Below are positions 1-9,209 of a stretch of DNA of 64,000 nucleotides, piece after piece; the stretch's first letter is position 1; each line of letters starts with the position of its first letter. Origin of the DNA: Rhodanobacter sp. 7MK24 (lineage in GTDB: Bacteria > Pseudomonadota > Gammaproteobacteria > Xanthomonadales > Rhodanobacteraceae); NCBI RefSeq assembly GCF_014842995.1, contig NZ_JACYXL010000006.1:62001-126000 (forward strand), in the 5' to 3' direction. The notes beneath the pieces were generated by a model. The model made no database searches. It was not told the DNA's origin and saw only the letters and a list, made by a program, of their open reading frames with translations. The translations under genes and the position numbers were made by a program.

Positions 1-3000
1 GCGCGTGGTAGCTGCTGTCGGCGACGCCGTCGAACGAGCCAAAGTCGATGGCGCGATGGGTGTCCACCTTCTGCCAGCCGTAGATCGCCGCGCCCTGCCA
101 CAGCAGGGCACCGGTCTGCGCGCTGCCGTAGACGCCGAGGTGCTGGTCGAGGGTGTGTGCGGCCGAGCCCTGCGCGTCGATGCGCGTGCTGCCTTCGCCC
201 GTGCTCATCACTGCGCCGAGACGTGCCGTGCCCAGCGGCAGATCGGCGCCGAACAGCAGGCCGCTGCCGTTGGAATTCATGGTCGAGGCGTTGTTGTTGC
301 CGTCGTGGCTGCCCCAGTGGCCCCACGTGGACGTCCAGGCCGTGACGCCGTCGGCATCGGTGACGTTGAGGCCGTTGGCGTCGTTGCTCTGACCGGCGAT
401 GTGCTGGTTGATCGCGTCGCGCACGTAGTGGTCGTCGTCCATGATCGCGGTGCGGGTGGAGGCAAGGATTTCGCCGCCGAGCTGGTCGAAGGCGTGGCGT
501 GCGGTGGCCGCGTCCAGCATCAGCACGGCGTCGTAGACGGAGGTGCCGTAGCCCAGCGAGGCGACGCCCGAGGCAGCGGCACGCTGGTTGGGCGTTTGCG
601 CCACGTTGCCGAAGCCGACGTCGTTGCGTTCCAGCGACAGCTTTACGTCGTTCGCGTCGTAGCTCAGCACCGGCGTGAGGAAGGCGAAGTTGACGGTGGG
701 CGTGGCGAAGGTGCCGCTCACACCGCCCGTGGCGGTGAGGATGGTGTAGCTGGTGATCGGCGCCCAATTGCCCGCATCCGCCAGTACCAGCGCACTGCCG
801 GCCAGGGTGGCCGTGCCCTTGACGGCGAGTAGGCTGGCCTGGCCCGTCGGCGTGGCTTCGACCTCGTACACGCCTTCGGCGGTCTGGGTGTAGTTGCCGT
901 CGATGGTCAGCGTGCCGATGGAGCCACCGGCCCACACGTTGCCACCGTTGGTGACGTTGCCACCGATAGTGCCGTGGCCGCGCAGTGTGCCGCCCGCGTC
1001 CACGGCGACGCCGCCGCCGAGCATTGTCGACGGCGTGGATGCATCACCCACTTCCAGCGTGCCCGCGGCGACTGTCCACGCGGCAGTGGAGGCCGTGCTG
1101 CCGGTGACGACCAGCGTACCCGAGCCGGTCTTGGTGAGGTTGGCGAAACCGTAGTACTGCACCGTGCCGGTCCATGACGTGGGAGCTGTGGCCACGATTT
1201 GCGAGAGGTCGAAGCTGTTGCTCGCACTGCCGCCCAGCACCAGCGTGTCGCCGCCATTCTTCGTGCCGCTGGTGGACACCACGTTGCCGGTGAAGCCGTA
1301 GCCGCTCGCCAGGGTCAGCGTGTTGCCGCCGCCGGAGAAATCCACAGCGTCGGCCTGCGCGCCGGTGCCGTTATCGCCGAGGCCGCCCTTGATGATGCCC
1401 GCGTTGATCACGCTGGCGCCGCCGGTGGCGACCACGCCGGCACCGCCAAGGCCGCCCGTGCCGATGCCGCCGTTGCTGCCGCCGCTGTACCCCAGGCCAC
1501 CGCTGCCGCCTGCACCACCGTTGCCGCCGGTGATGGTGCCGATGTTGGTCAAGGTGGTGTCGCTGCCGAGACTGACGCCCACGCCACCACTGCCGCCTGC
1601 GCCGCCATTGGCGCCGTTGCCGCCGCGACCATTGCCCATGGCATTCCCACCATAACCGCCTGCGCCGCCGGTACCGCCCTTGCCACCGCTGATGCTGCCG
1701 TCGTTGGTCAGGCTGGCACCGCTGCCGCTGAGGCTTGCGCCGGCGCCAGCCTCACCACCGATGCCACCCACGCCTCCGGCGCCGCTGTTGTCGGCGACGG
1801 TAGCGCCCATGCCGCCGTAGCCGCCGCTGCCACCGGCGCCGCCATTTCCGCCGGTGAGGGTGCCTTCGTTGGCAAGGCTGGCACTGCTGCCACTGAGATT
1901 TGCGCCGGCGCCGCCGTTGCCGCCGGCGCCACCACCGCCACCAGCACCACCGTTGCCACTGGTTGCATAGCCACCGGTACCGCCACCACCGCCGGCGCCA
2001 CCAGCACCACCGGTGACGCCGCTGCCGGACTGGATCGACAACGTGCTGTTGGCCATCCCGGTGACAGCATCGCCACCGTTGCCGCCGACCGTGCCATTGC
2101 CACCGGCGCCGCCGTTGGTGCCATTGCTGCCACCGCTGCCATTGCCGCCGTCGTAACTCGTTACGGCCGCCGTCGCTCCGCTGTTGCCTATCTGCAGGGA
2201 GCTTCCAGTGCCTGCCGTCCACGTCACACCAGTGCTGGTGCCCGTGTAGGTGAGCGTGCCCGTGCCTTGCTGCATCACCGCCCCGTTGCCGAAACCAGTG
2301 ATGTTGTTCGTGACCGTGGTGGTGGCGGCGTTGTCGAACACCAGCGTGCCGTAGTCGATGACCTGACCTGTACCGAGCGAACCATCGCTGCTGCCATTGC
2401 CGATCTGCAAGGTGCCTTGCGGGTTGATGAAGGTGAAGCCGTCGTAGGTGTTGGCGCCGGTGAGGGTGAGCGTGCCTGTGCCGAGCTGGCCCAGTTCGCC
2501 GGTGCCGGAAATCACGCCGGCGAATGTCACGTCGTCGCTGCGATCAAAACCCAGTGCGCCGTAGTCGAGGATGACGTCGCCGAGGACCGAACCGCTGGTG
2601 CCGCCGTTGCCGATCTGCAGCACGCCGCCCGCGATGGTGGTGCCGCCGGTGTAGGTGTTGGTGCCTGTCACCACCAGCGTGTTGCTGCCGGTTTTGCCCA
2701 GCGCGCCCACCGTGCTGCCGTTGTCGGTGATGTTGCCGCTGATTGTTTCGGTGTAGCCATTGCCAACGTCGAACGTCGAGTCGCCGCTCAACGTGAAGTT
2801 GTTCGCCAACGTCAGACTGTTCGCGGCAAAGCCCAGCGTGGTGCCCGCTCCCATCGCCACTGCACCGGTGCCGAGGGCCGAGCCGCTGCCCACATCGAGC
2901 GTGCCGCCGGTGATTGTCCAGTTCTGGCCGCCGCTGTTCGTGCCGGTGATCGTCCACGTGCTGGTGCCAGTCTTGGCGAGATTGACGAAGCCCACGTACT

Positions 3001-5551
3001 GCGTGCCGCTGTAGCTGCCGGGCAAGGCGGTCACGACATCGCTCATGTCGAACGTGGCATTGCTGCTGCCGCCCAGCGTCAACGTGTCGCCGCCATTCGT
3101 GCTGCCGCTGCTGCTGATCACGTTGCCGGTGAAGCTGTAGCCGCCTTCCAGCACCAGCGTGTTGCCGCCGCCGGAGAAATCGACCGCGTCCGCACCCGAG
3201 CCACCTGCAATGCTGTCGGCGTTGGTCACCGTGCTGTTGCCGGTGGACACGACGCCCACGCCACCGATACGGCCGCTGCCACCGGTGATCGTGCCTTCGT
3301 TGGTCAGCGTGAAACCGCTGCCCGACACACCGGCGCCGCCATCGCCGCTATTGCCGCTGTAGCCGTTGACATTGCCGCCGCCGCTGCCACCCTCGGCGCT
3401 GCCGCCCGCACCGCCCGCGCCACCGTTGATCGTGCCCGTGTTGGTCAGGGCGAAGCCGGTACCGCTGACCGCTGCCCCGCCGTTGCCCCCGTTGCCCCCG
3501 TAGCGGCCGCTGCCACCAAAGCCGCCGCCGTTGCCTGGGACGGTGATGCTGCCCCCGTTGCCGCCGTCCGCATTGCCGCCGGCGCCGCCCGCACCGCCGT
3601 CGATCGTGCCCGTGTTGGTCAGAGTGAAACCGTTGCCGCTGACCGCCGATCCGCCGTTGCCGCCGTTGCCGCCATAGCCGCCGCTACCGCCGTAGCCGCT
3701 GCTGCCGTGGCCACCGGTGCCGCTGCCGCCTGCGCCGCCCTCGGCGCTACCGCCGGCACCGCCTGCGCCACCGTTGATCGTGCCCGCGTTGGTCAGGGTG
3801 AAACCGTTGCCGCTGACTGCCGACCCACCGTGGCCACCGCTTCCGCCGCGGCCGCCGTTGCCGCCATAGCCACCGTAGCCGCCGTTGCCACCGCTGCCAC
3901 CGTCGGCGCTGCCGCCCGTGCCGCCTGCGCCACCGGTGAGCATGCTTCCCGTTGCAACGCTCAGCGTTGTGCCGCTGCTGCCCGTGACGGCGGTTCCGCC
4001 GTAGCCGCCCGCGCTGCCGGCGCCACCGTTGCCGCCGTAGCCGCCATTGCTCCCCGCCCTGCCGTTGCTGTCGGTGCCATTGCTGCCGCTGCTGCCGGTA
4101 ACGGAGCCGGGTGTGGTGCCATCGCTGCTGCCGATTTGCAGGGTGCCGTCCTGCAATTGCCAGTCCTCGCCGGTGCCTGTGCCGGTGAGCGTCCAGGTAC
4201 TGCTGCCGGTCTTGGCGAAATTGGCGAAGCCGATGTATTGCGTGCCGTTGTAGCTGCCGGGCACGGTGGCGACGACGTCGGACAGGTCGAACGTGGTGCT
4301 TGGCGAGGTATTGCCGCCCAGCGTCAACGTGTCGCCGCCGTTGGTGCTGCCGCTGCTGCTGACCACGTTGCCGGCGAAGCCGTAGCCGCTTTCCAGCACC
4401 AGCGTGTTGCCGCCGCCGGAAAAATCCACCGCGTCGGCTTGCGTGGTGCCATTGCCCGCGAGGCCGCCGCTGATGTTGCCGCTGGTGGTGATCGTGGAGT
4501 CGCCCGTGCTGACCACGCCGACGCCGCCCAGCCCATAAGTACTGCTGCCGCCTTTGCCACCGTTGCCGCCAGCAATGCTGCCGGTGTTGTCCAAGGTGAA
4601 AGCCGAGCCGGCGACACCGGTGCCGCCATTGCCGCCGTGGCCAGGGCTGCTCGGACTAATATCGGCATAGCCACTGCCGCCGTTGCCACCTCGGACGACA
4701 GCGCTGTTGAGCAAGGTCGTGCTGGATGCCATCAGCACGCCACCACCGCCACCGCCACCGCCGCCGGCGAAGCCGTCGCCACCGCCATTGCCGCCATTGC
4801 CACCTGCGATGCCACCCTGATTGGTCAGGGTGCCGCTGCCGAGCAGCACGCCTGCGCCGCCACCGCCGCCGCCGCCGCCGTAGCCACCCTGATAGGTGCC
4901 ACCATTGCCGCCGTTGCCGCCTTGCAAGGCACTGACCGATGTGATGGTGGTGGACACGGTATAGCTGCCGCCGACATGACCGCCGCCGCCGCCACCACCG
5001 CCGCCACCGCCGCCAACAACGGGAATCGCGGCGCCACCACCGCCGCCTGCGCCATAACCATCATTGTTCAGTCCGCCACCCGCGCCGCCGCCGCCGCCGC
5101 CGTTGTAGAGTTCGAAGCCGCTGCCACCGCTGCCACCACCATCGCCCGTGCCGCCCGCACCAGCCGCGGACGTCAAGCTACCGGCACCGGCACCCGTGCC
5201 CTGCCCATTGGAACCAGCACTGTTGTAGCCACCCGCCCCGCCGGCATTGGGCGCGCCTGTACCGCCCGCACCGCTGGCGGTGAGCGTGCCATTGCCGCCG
5301 GCACCGCCCGCCGCACCCTGCGTACAGTTGGTGTAGGTGGTGCCGTTGACCGTGCAGGTGCTCGCCGCCCGTGCCGGTGCCGTGAATGCCGTCATCGCCA
5401 GCGCTGCCACGCAGGCCATCGCCAGGGGTTGCCTGCGCAGCGGCGATGCGCCTTCACCCGTGGCCGCGCCACCTTGCGAGTGTGCGAATTCCGAAGTGAC
5501 TTGCAGTACGTGCAACGCGCGGTTCCATACCAGGCGGTAGATGCGGTTCAT
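1..5551 (-). CDS. Giant glycine-rich autotransporter (type Va secretion), C-terminus outside window
   Basis: The frame is open from ATG 5551 to the left edge, about 1850 codons without a stop. The N-terminus (MNRIYRLVWNRALHVLQV) is an extended signal peptide region typical of large autotransporters, followed by a hydrophobic core and an AxA-type cleavage site near residue 60. The passenger is almost wholly GGxGGxGG sequence with interspersed 'TNTGTINGG' and 'DAVDFSGGGNTL' modules, consistent with a repetitive beta-helix. Near 450-800 the sequence turns into a PL-type autotransporter region, and from about 400 leftwards (AWTSTWGHWGSHDGN...) it reads as the start of an autotransporter beta-barrel. 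A good ribosome site (AGGGGA) precedes the ATG. Role inferred: surface adhesin or biofilm matrix protein. The family call is firm, the ligand unknown. Confidence 0.88.
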   Translation of the reverse strand, partial: MNRIYRLVWNRALHVLQVTSEFAHSQGGAATGEGASPLRRQPLAMACVAALAMTAFTAPARAASTCTVNGTTYTNCTQGAAGGAGGNGTLTASGAGGTGAPNAGGAGGYNSAGSNGQGTGAGAGSLTSAAGAGGTGDGGGSGGSGFELYNGGGGGGAGGGLNNDGYGAGGGGGAAIPVVGGGGGGGGGGGGHVGGSYTVSTTITSVSALQGGNGGNGGTYQGGYGGGGGGGGAGVLLGSGTLTNQGGIAGGNGGNGGGDGFAGGGGGGGGGVLMASSTTLLNSAVVRGGNGGSGYADISPSSPGHGGNGGTGVAGSAFTLDNTGSIAGGNGGKGGSSTYGLGGVGVVSTGDSTITTSGNISGGLAGNGTTQADAVDFSGGGNTLVLESGYGFAGNVVSSSGSTNGGDTLTLGGNTSPSTTFDLSDVVATVPGSYNGTQYIGFANFAKTGSSTWTLTGTGTGEDWQLQDGTLQIGSSDGTTPGSVTGSSGSNGTDSNGRAGSNGGYGGNGGAGSAGGYGGTAVTGSSGTTLSVATGSMLTGGAGGTGGSADGGSGGNGGYGGYGGNGGRGGSGGHGGSAVSGNGFTLTNAGTINGGAGGAGGSAEGGAGGSGTGGHGSSGYGGSGGYGGNGGNGGSAVSGNGFTLTNTGTIDGGAGGAGGNADGGNGGSITVPGNGGGFGGSGRYGGNGGNGGAAVSGTGFALTNTGTINGGAGGAGGSAEGGSGGGNVNGYSGNSGDGGAGVSGSGFTLTNEGTITGGSGRIGGVGVVSTGNSTVTNADSIAGGSGADAVDFSGGGNTLVLEGGYSFTGNVISSSGSTNGGDTLTLGGSSNATFDMSDVVTALPGSYSGTQYVGFVNLAKTGTSTWTITGTNSGGQNWTITGGTLDVGSGSALGTGAVAMGAGTTLGFAANSLTLANNFTLSGDSTFDVGNGYTETISGNITDNGSTVGALGKTGSNTLVVTGTNTYTGGTTIAGGVLQIGNGGTSGSVLGDVILDYGALGFDRSDDVTFAGVISGTGELGQLGTGTLTLTGANTYDGFTFINPQGTLQIGNGSSDGSLGTGQVIDYGTLVFDNAATTTVTNNITGFGNGAVMQQGTGTLTYTGTSTGVTWTAGTGSSLQIGNSGATAAVTSYDGGNGSGGSNGTNGGAGGNGTVGGNGGDAVTGMANSTLSIQSGSGVTGGAGGAGGGGGTGGYATSGNGGAGGGGGAGGNGGAGANLSGSSASLANEGTLTGGNGGAGGSGGYGGMGATVADNSGAGGVGGIGGEAGAGASLSGSGASLTNDGSISGGKGGTGGAGGYGGNAMGNGRGGNGANGGAGGSGGVGVSLGSDTTLTNIGTITGGNGGAGGSGGLGYSGGSNGGIGTGGLGGAGVVATGGASVINAGIIKGGLGDNGTGAQADAVDFSGGGNTLTLASGYGFTGNVVSTSGTKNGGDTLVLGGSASNSFDLSQIVATAPTSWTGTVQYYGFANLTKTGSGTLVVTGSTASTAAWTVAAGTLEVGDASTPSTMLGGGVAVDAGGTLRGHGTIGGNVTNGGNVWAGGSIGTLTIDGNYTQTAEGVYEVEATPTGQASLLAVKGTATLAGSALVLADAGNWAPITSYTILTATGGVSGTFATPTVNFAFLTPVLSYDANDVKLSLERNDVGFGNVAQTPNQRAAASGVASLGYGTSVYDAVLMLDAATARHAFDQLGGEILASTRTAIMDDDHYVRDAINQHIAGQSNDANGLNVTDADGVTAWTSTWGHWGSHDGNNNASTMNSNGSGLLFGADLPLGTARLGAVMSTGEGSTRIDAQGSAAHTLDQHLGVYGSAQTGALLWQGAAIYGWQKVDTHRAIDFGSFDGVADSSYHA
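1200..4440 (-). repeat. Three diverged copies of a passenger module inside the autotransporter gene
   Basis: Segments near 1200-1345, 3040-3200 and 4270-4440 encode nearly the same stretch: 'ADAVDFSGGGNTLVLE', then a GY(G/S)F(A/T)GNV motif, then 'NGGDTLTLGG' and an F-D-(L/M)-S-D/Q-(I/V)-V motif, ending in a 'Y(I/V)GFANFAKTG'-like strand. Between them (3290-3930) a shorter unit with GFTLTN(T/A)GTI and GGAGGAGG occurs about four times. The copies are internal duplications of the passenger. Confidence 0.75.
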
Positions 5552-5789
5552 GGGTTCCCCTGTGGTGTACGTGATGTGGCGAGGTATTGCCCGCCATGCG
5601 CTGAAACGAACGTTGGACCGCCGGGATGACGAGCGTGAAGCGATTGAACCAGGTTCCCCGGCAGGCGAAAAACGGCGCGGGTACATTAGTGCGCGCGTGC
5701 GTGTGTTGGCATCCCCGAAATTGGGGGGTGTGGGAAGCAGGGTGGGCGCGTACCGCGCGCTGACGCATGGCGGGCGGACGGTATCCGTC

Positions 5790-6053
5790 CTATGTGTTCG
5801 CTAGCGGCACATCCAACCGAAGCACAGCCCCTCGGCCGAGGCTGCTTTCGATCACGAGTTCACCGCCCATGCGCGCAGCGCGGTCGCGCAGGCTGGCCAT
5901 GTCTGCATCAATGGCGTGGATGGCGGGGTCGAAGCCTTGGCCGTTGTCGTGCACTTCGGCATGCAGGCGGTTGTCGATGCGTTGCACGACATCGACGCGG
6001 CGTGCGGCGCTATGCGTGGACCGCGTTGCAGCTTCATGCGGCCGGCGTGGTAT
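5790..6053 (-). pseudogene. Remnant of a NarL-family sensor histidine kinase (C-terminal ATPase domain only)
   Basis: The frame from a stop at 6054-6056 to the stop at 5790 encodes the end of a HATPase domain. Visible are a degraded N box (HEAATRSTHSAARRVDV), the G1 box (VHDNGQGFDP) and the G2-like tail (LRDRAARMGG, then a hydrophobic strand and SSLGRGAVLRLDVPL). The histidine phospho-acceptor domain, sensor part and a partner response regulator are absent, so this cannot be a working kinase. It lies between the autotransporter promoter region and pepQ and looks like the scar of a deleted two-component gene. An internal ATG at 5987 could in principle start a 65-residue peptide, but I see no reason to believe it is made. 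Confidence 0.7.
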
Positions 6054-6079
6054 TCACCTGCGCCGCTGCGGCCGGGCGT

Positions 6080-7399
6080 TTAGCCGAGCCGGGCGAACGC
6101 GTCGCGCGTGAGATTCTCCGGCGCACCGTCGGTGCAGGCCACGTCGTCCTCGATGCGGATGCCGCCATAGGGGCGGAAGGCGTCCACCGTGGCCCAGTCG
6201 ATGTCGGCGGCAACGGGCTTGTCGCGCAGCTCGGCCAGCAGCATGTCGATGAAGTACAGACCGGGTTCGATGGTCACCACCATGCCCGGCTCCAGCGTGC
6301 GCGTCATGCGCAGATACGGATGGCCGTCCGGGCGCGGGATATTGCCGCCGCGTTCGTCTTGCTGGAAGCCGGCCACGTCGTGCACCTGCAAGCCGATGGA
6401 ATGGCCAAGCCCGTGCGGGAAGAATGCGCTGGTGACGCCGGATTCCACCGCGCTTCCCGCGCTCATGCGGATGAAGCCGTGCTCGCGCAGCACGTCGGCG
6501 ATGGCATGGTGGGCATGGAGGTGCAGTTCGGGATAACTCTGGCCCGGGCGCACCTTGGCCGCGAAGCTTTGCTGAGCGGCGTCCATGCTGTCGATCAGCG
6601 CCTGGAAGCCGCCATGGCCAGCAGCGGCATAGGTGCGCGTGATGTCACTGGCGTAGCCGGCGCAACTGGCGCCGGCATCGATCAGGAAGGAGCGGTGCTC
6701 GGCCGGCGGCGTGCGGTCGAAGTGCATGTAGTGCAGTACCGCGCCGTGTTCGTTGAGGCCGACGATGCTGGCATAGGGCAGCTCGGCATCGATCTGCCGC
6801 GCGGCGGCGAGGTAGGCCAGGTGGATGCCGAACTCGCTTTCGCCCGCGCGGAACGCGGCCTCCGCCGCGCGGTGCGCGCGGGCGCCGATGCGGCTGGACT
6901 CGCGCATCAGCGCCAGTTCGTAGGGCGTCTTGTACGAGCGATGCCAGTGCAGGTAGTCGAGCACGGGCTGCGGATTGTTGATCGTCACGCCATCGATGGC
7001 GGGGCAAGCGGACGCGATCACCGCGTTGCGATCTTTCGGCAGTTGGGCCACGGCCTCCCCGGCGCTGCGCACGGTGGTGATGTCGAAGTGCTCCACCCAG
7101 TAACCGTGCGGCGTCTGCGGCGCCACGTGCCAGTAGTCGCGAGGTTGTACGAAGACCAGTTTCGGTTTCATGCCCGGCGTGTAGGCGATCCAACTACCCG
7201 GCGCATCGGTGAGCGGCAGCCAATGCTTGAAATGCGGGTTGGCGACGAATGGGTAGTCCTGGTCGTCGAGGAATTTGCCGGGTGGCGTGCCCGCGGCGAT
7301 CAGCAGGTGGTCGAAGCCGCCCAACTCAAGCGCCCGGTCGGCGCGCGTGCGCAAGGTGGCGAGGTGCGCTGGGTAAAGGGAGGCGAGCGGCGCGTTCAT
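6080..7399 (-). CDS. pepQ: Xaa-Pro dipeptidase (prolidase, M24B)
   Basis: A 439-residue cytosolic metallopeptidase that releases the N-terminal residue from Xaa-Pro dipeptides. An N-terminal creatinase-like domain (about 1-165) precedes the pita-bread catalytic domain. The five dinuclear metal ligands are all visible: D241 and D252 (LIDAG...SDITRTY), H329 (FPHGLGHSIG), E378 (TIEPGLY) and E417 (GIRIEDD). The length and motif spacing fit the bacterial PepQ/XPD43 type known from Xanthomonas. The frame extends 23 codons further upstream, but the start MNAPLASLYPAHL at 7399 matches the family. The gene is divergent from the halogenase at 7553. Confidence 0.93.
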   Translation of the reverse strand: MNAPLASLYPAHLATLRTRADRALELGGFDHLLIAAGTPPGKFLDDQDYPFVANPHFKHWLPLTDAPGSWIAYTPGMKPKLVFVQPRDYWHVAPQTPHGYWVEHFDITTVRSAGEAVAQLPKDRNAVIASACPAIDGVTINNPQPVLDYLHWHRSYKTPYELALMRESSRIGARAHRAAEAAFRAGESEFGIHLAYLAAARQIDAELPYASIVGLNEHGAVLHYMHFDRTPPAEHRSFLIDAGASCAGYASDITRTYAAAGHGGFQALIDSMDAAQQSFAAKVRPGQSYPELHLHAHHAIADVLREHGFIRMSAGSAVESGVTSAFFPHGLGHSIGLQVHDVAGFQQDERGGNIPRPDGHPYLRMTRTLEPGMVVTIEPGLYFIDMLLAELRDKPVAADIDWATVDAFRPYGGIRIEDDVACTDGAPENLTRDAFARLG

Positions 7400-7552
7400 G
7401 CGGATTCCGGCGTGGGGATGGCGGCGTGCGAGTGTAGCGCGCGACGGAATCGCTGCCGGCCGCTGCACTGGGCATGCGCAGGCCTTACGCTAAGGGGGTT
7501 GTTCAGGCTTCCTCCGACGCTTCACCTTGCCCATTCCGCCGGTAACCCGCCC

Positions 7553-9175
7553 ATGGCCGACGTCGCCACCGTCTTCAACGAGAACATCACGCCTTATGCT
7601 CCTGGCCCGCGCACGGAGGCCGAGCCGCCAGTGAAGCGCATCGTGGTGGTCGGCGGCGGCACGGCCGGCTGGATGGCGGCACTGCTGCTCGCCAACTCCG
7701 ACTACGGCCCGCGGCTGCAGGTGACGGTGCTGGAATCGCCGCAGGTGGGCATCATCGGCGTGGGCGAAGGCTCGACGCCGTGGTTGCGTGGTTTCTTCGA
7801 CGGGCTGGGTATCGAGGAGTCGGAATGGATGCCCGCCTGCAACGCGACCTACAAAGCCGGTATCCGCTTCGACGGCTGGAGCACCAAACCGGGCTACGAA
7901 AGCTACTTCCACCCGTTCGCGTCGATGCTCGACAACATGACGATGACGCAGTTCATCGACAACGTGCATCGCCGGCTGGAAGGCGAGGATGTGGAAGCCC
8001 ATCCCGACCGCTACTTCATCGCCAACCGGCTGGCGAGCAAGGGACTGGGGCCGCGGCCGCGGCACGATTTCCCGTTCGATGTGTGGTACGCCTACCACTT
8101 CGACTCGACCATGCTCGGCGCCTTCCTCGGCAAGAAGGCGGTGGAACGCGGCGTGCGCCATCTCACCCGCCACGTGCACGACGTGCGCCTGAACGAGCAG
8201 GGCGACATCGCTGCATTGCAATTGGACGGCGACGAGACGCTGGAAGCGGATTTCTTCGTGGACTGCACCGGCTTCGCCTCGCTGCTGATCGGCAAGGCGT
8301 TGAAGACGCCGTACGTGTCGTTCGCGGAAAATCTGTTCAACGACGCGGCGGTCGCCATGCCTTCGCCTGCCGATGGCTACCGCGAGCGCCCGCTGATGGG
8401 CGAAACCGTGTCCACCGCGCTGCGCCACGGCTGGATATGGAAGATCCCGCTCGCGCATCGCCAGGGCAATGGTTATGTGTACAGCACCGCACATTGCTCG
8501 CCGGACGAAGCGGAAACCGAGATGCGCAAGCACCTGGGCCTGCTCGACGACCCTACGCCGGCGCGCCACCTGCGCATGCGCGTGGGACGCGTCACCAAAC
8601 ACTGGAACCGCAACTGTGTGGCGATCGGCTTGTCGCAGGGCTTCATCGAACCGCTGGAAGCCACCGCCCTGCTGTTCGTGCAGCGCACGGCATCCATGCT
8701 GGTGAAGGCACTGGAGCAGGGCGACCTGAGCGAGCATGCGCAAGATGCCTTCAACGACGCGATCAATGACCGCTTCGAAGGCACGCGCGACTACGTCGTC
8801 ACGCACTACAAGACCAACACGCGCACGGACACCGACTACTGGCGCGCCAACGCCGCCAACATCAACCTGTCGCAACCGCTGCAGCGCCTGCTGCGCACGT
8901 GGCTGTCCAGCCGTCCCATCGCGGGCGGCCTGCAGCAGGGCAGCTATGGCCGTGGCTATCCGGTCATGTCGTGGTACTGCCTGCTCGCCGGCGTGGGGCT
9001 GTTCCCGGGCATGCGGGGAACGGAGGCCACGTCCCGAGGCAAGTTGCGGCACAACCTCGCGGCCATCGATAACCTGCTGGAACGCAGCGCCGCGAATTTC
9101 CCCGAACACCGAGCCCTGCTCGCGAACATTCCGCCCCGGCCTACGGAGTCTTCGCTGCAGTTGTATCTATGGTGA
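7553..9175 (+). CDS. Flavin-dependent halogenase family protein (tryptophan halogenase-like)
   Basis: A 540-residue FAD enzyme of the Trp_halogenase family. The Rossmann motif GGGTAGWMAA is at 34-43 after an unusual polar N-terminal extension of about 26 residues. The family's catalytic lysine is present (ATYKAGIRF, K101), as is the WxWxIP signature (W294-W296-P299) and the conserved GFIEPLEATAL segment. These enzymes use FADH2, chloride and oxygen to form hypohalous acid that halogenates indole-type substrates; a separate flavin reductase is needed and none is encoded here. In Xanthomonadales many such genes sit outside natural-product clusters, so the true substrate is open. Start chosen at ATG 7553; the frame itself extends far upstream through non-coding sequence. 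Confidence 0.88.
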   Translation: MADVATVFNENITPYAPGPRTEAEPPVKRIVVVGGGTAGWMAALLLANSDYGPRLQVTVLESPQVGIIGVGEGSTPWLRGFFDGLGIEESEWMPACNATYKAGIRFDGWSTKPGYESYFHPFASMLDNMTMTQFIDNVHRRLEGEDVEAHPDRYFIANRLASKGLGPRPRHDFPFDVWYAYHFDSTMLGAFLGKKAVERGVRHLTRHVHDVRLNEQGDIAALQLDGDETLEADFFVDCTGFASLLIGKALKTPYVSFAENLFNDAAVAMPSPADGYRERPLMGETVSTALRHGWIWKIPLAHRQGNGYVYSTAHCSPDEAETEMRKHLGLLDDPTPARHLRMRVGRVTKHWNRNCVAIGLSQGFIEPLEATALLFVQRTASMLVKALEQGDLSEHAQDAFNDAINDRFEGTRDYVVTHYKTNTRTDTDYWRANAANINLSQPLQRLLRTWLSSRPIAGGLQQGSYGRGYPVMSWYCLLAGVGLFPGMRGTEATSRGKLRHNLAAIDNLLERSAANFPEHRALLANIPPRPTESSLQLYLW

Positions 9176-9209
9176 CGGAGGCCGGCCAGGGCAGGGTGAA
9201 GCTGAAGTC

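Noticed and set aside
1700-4000. Regular short repeats that could suggest a CRISPR array
   Set aside because: They are glycine codon repeats in frame with the autotransporter; there are no constant repeats with unique spacers and no cas genes.
1199-5629. Open frame of 1476 codons on the plus strand, rich in Ala, Val, Gly
   Set aside because: It is the antisense of the autotransporter. Its Ala/Val/Gln composition comes from reading GCC/GGC repeats backwards, and it has no signal peptide or domain.
7490-9109. 539-codon minus-strand frame
   Set aside because: Antisense to the halogenase with high His/Arg/Gln content and no recognisable domain.
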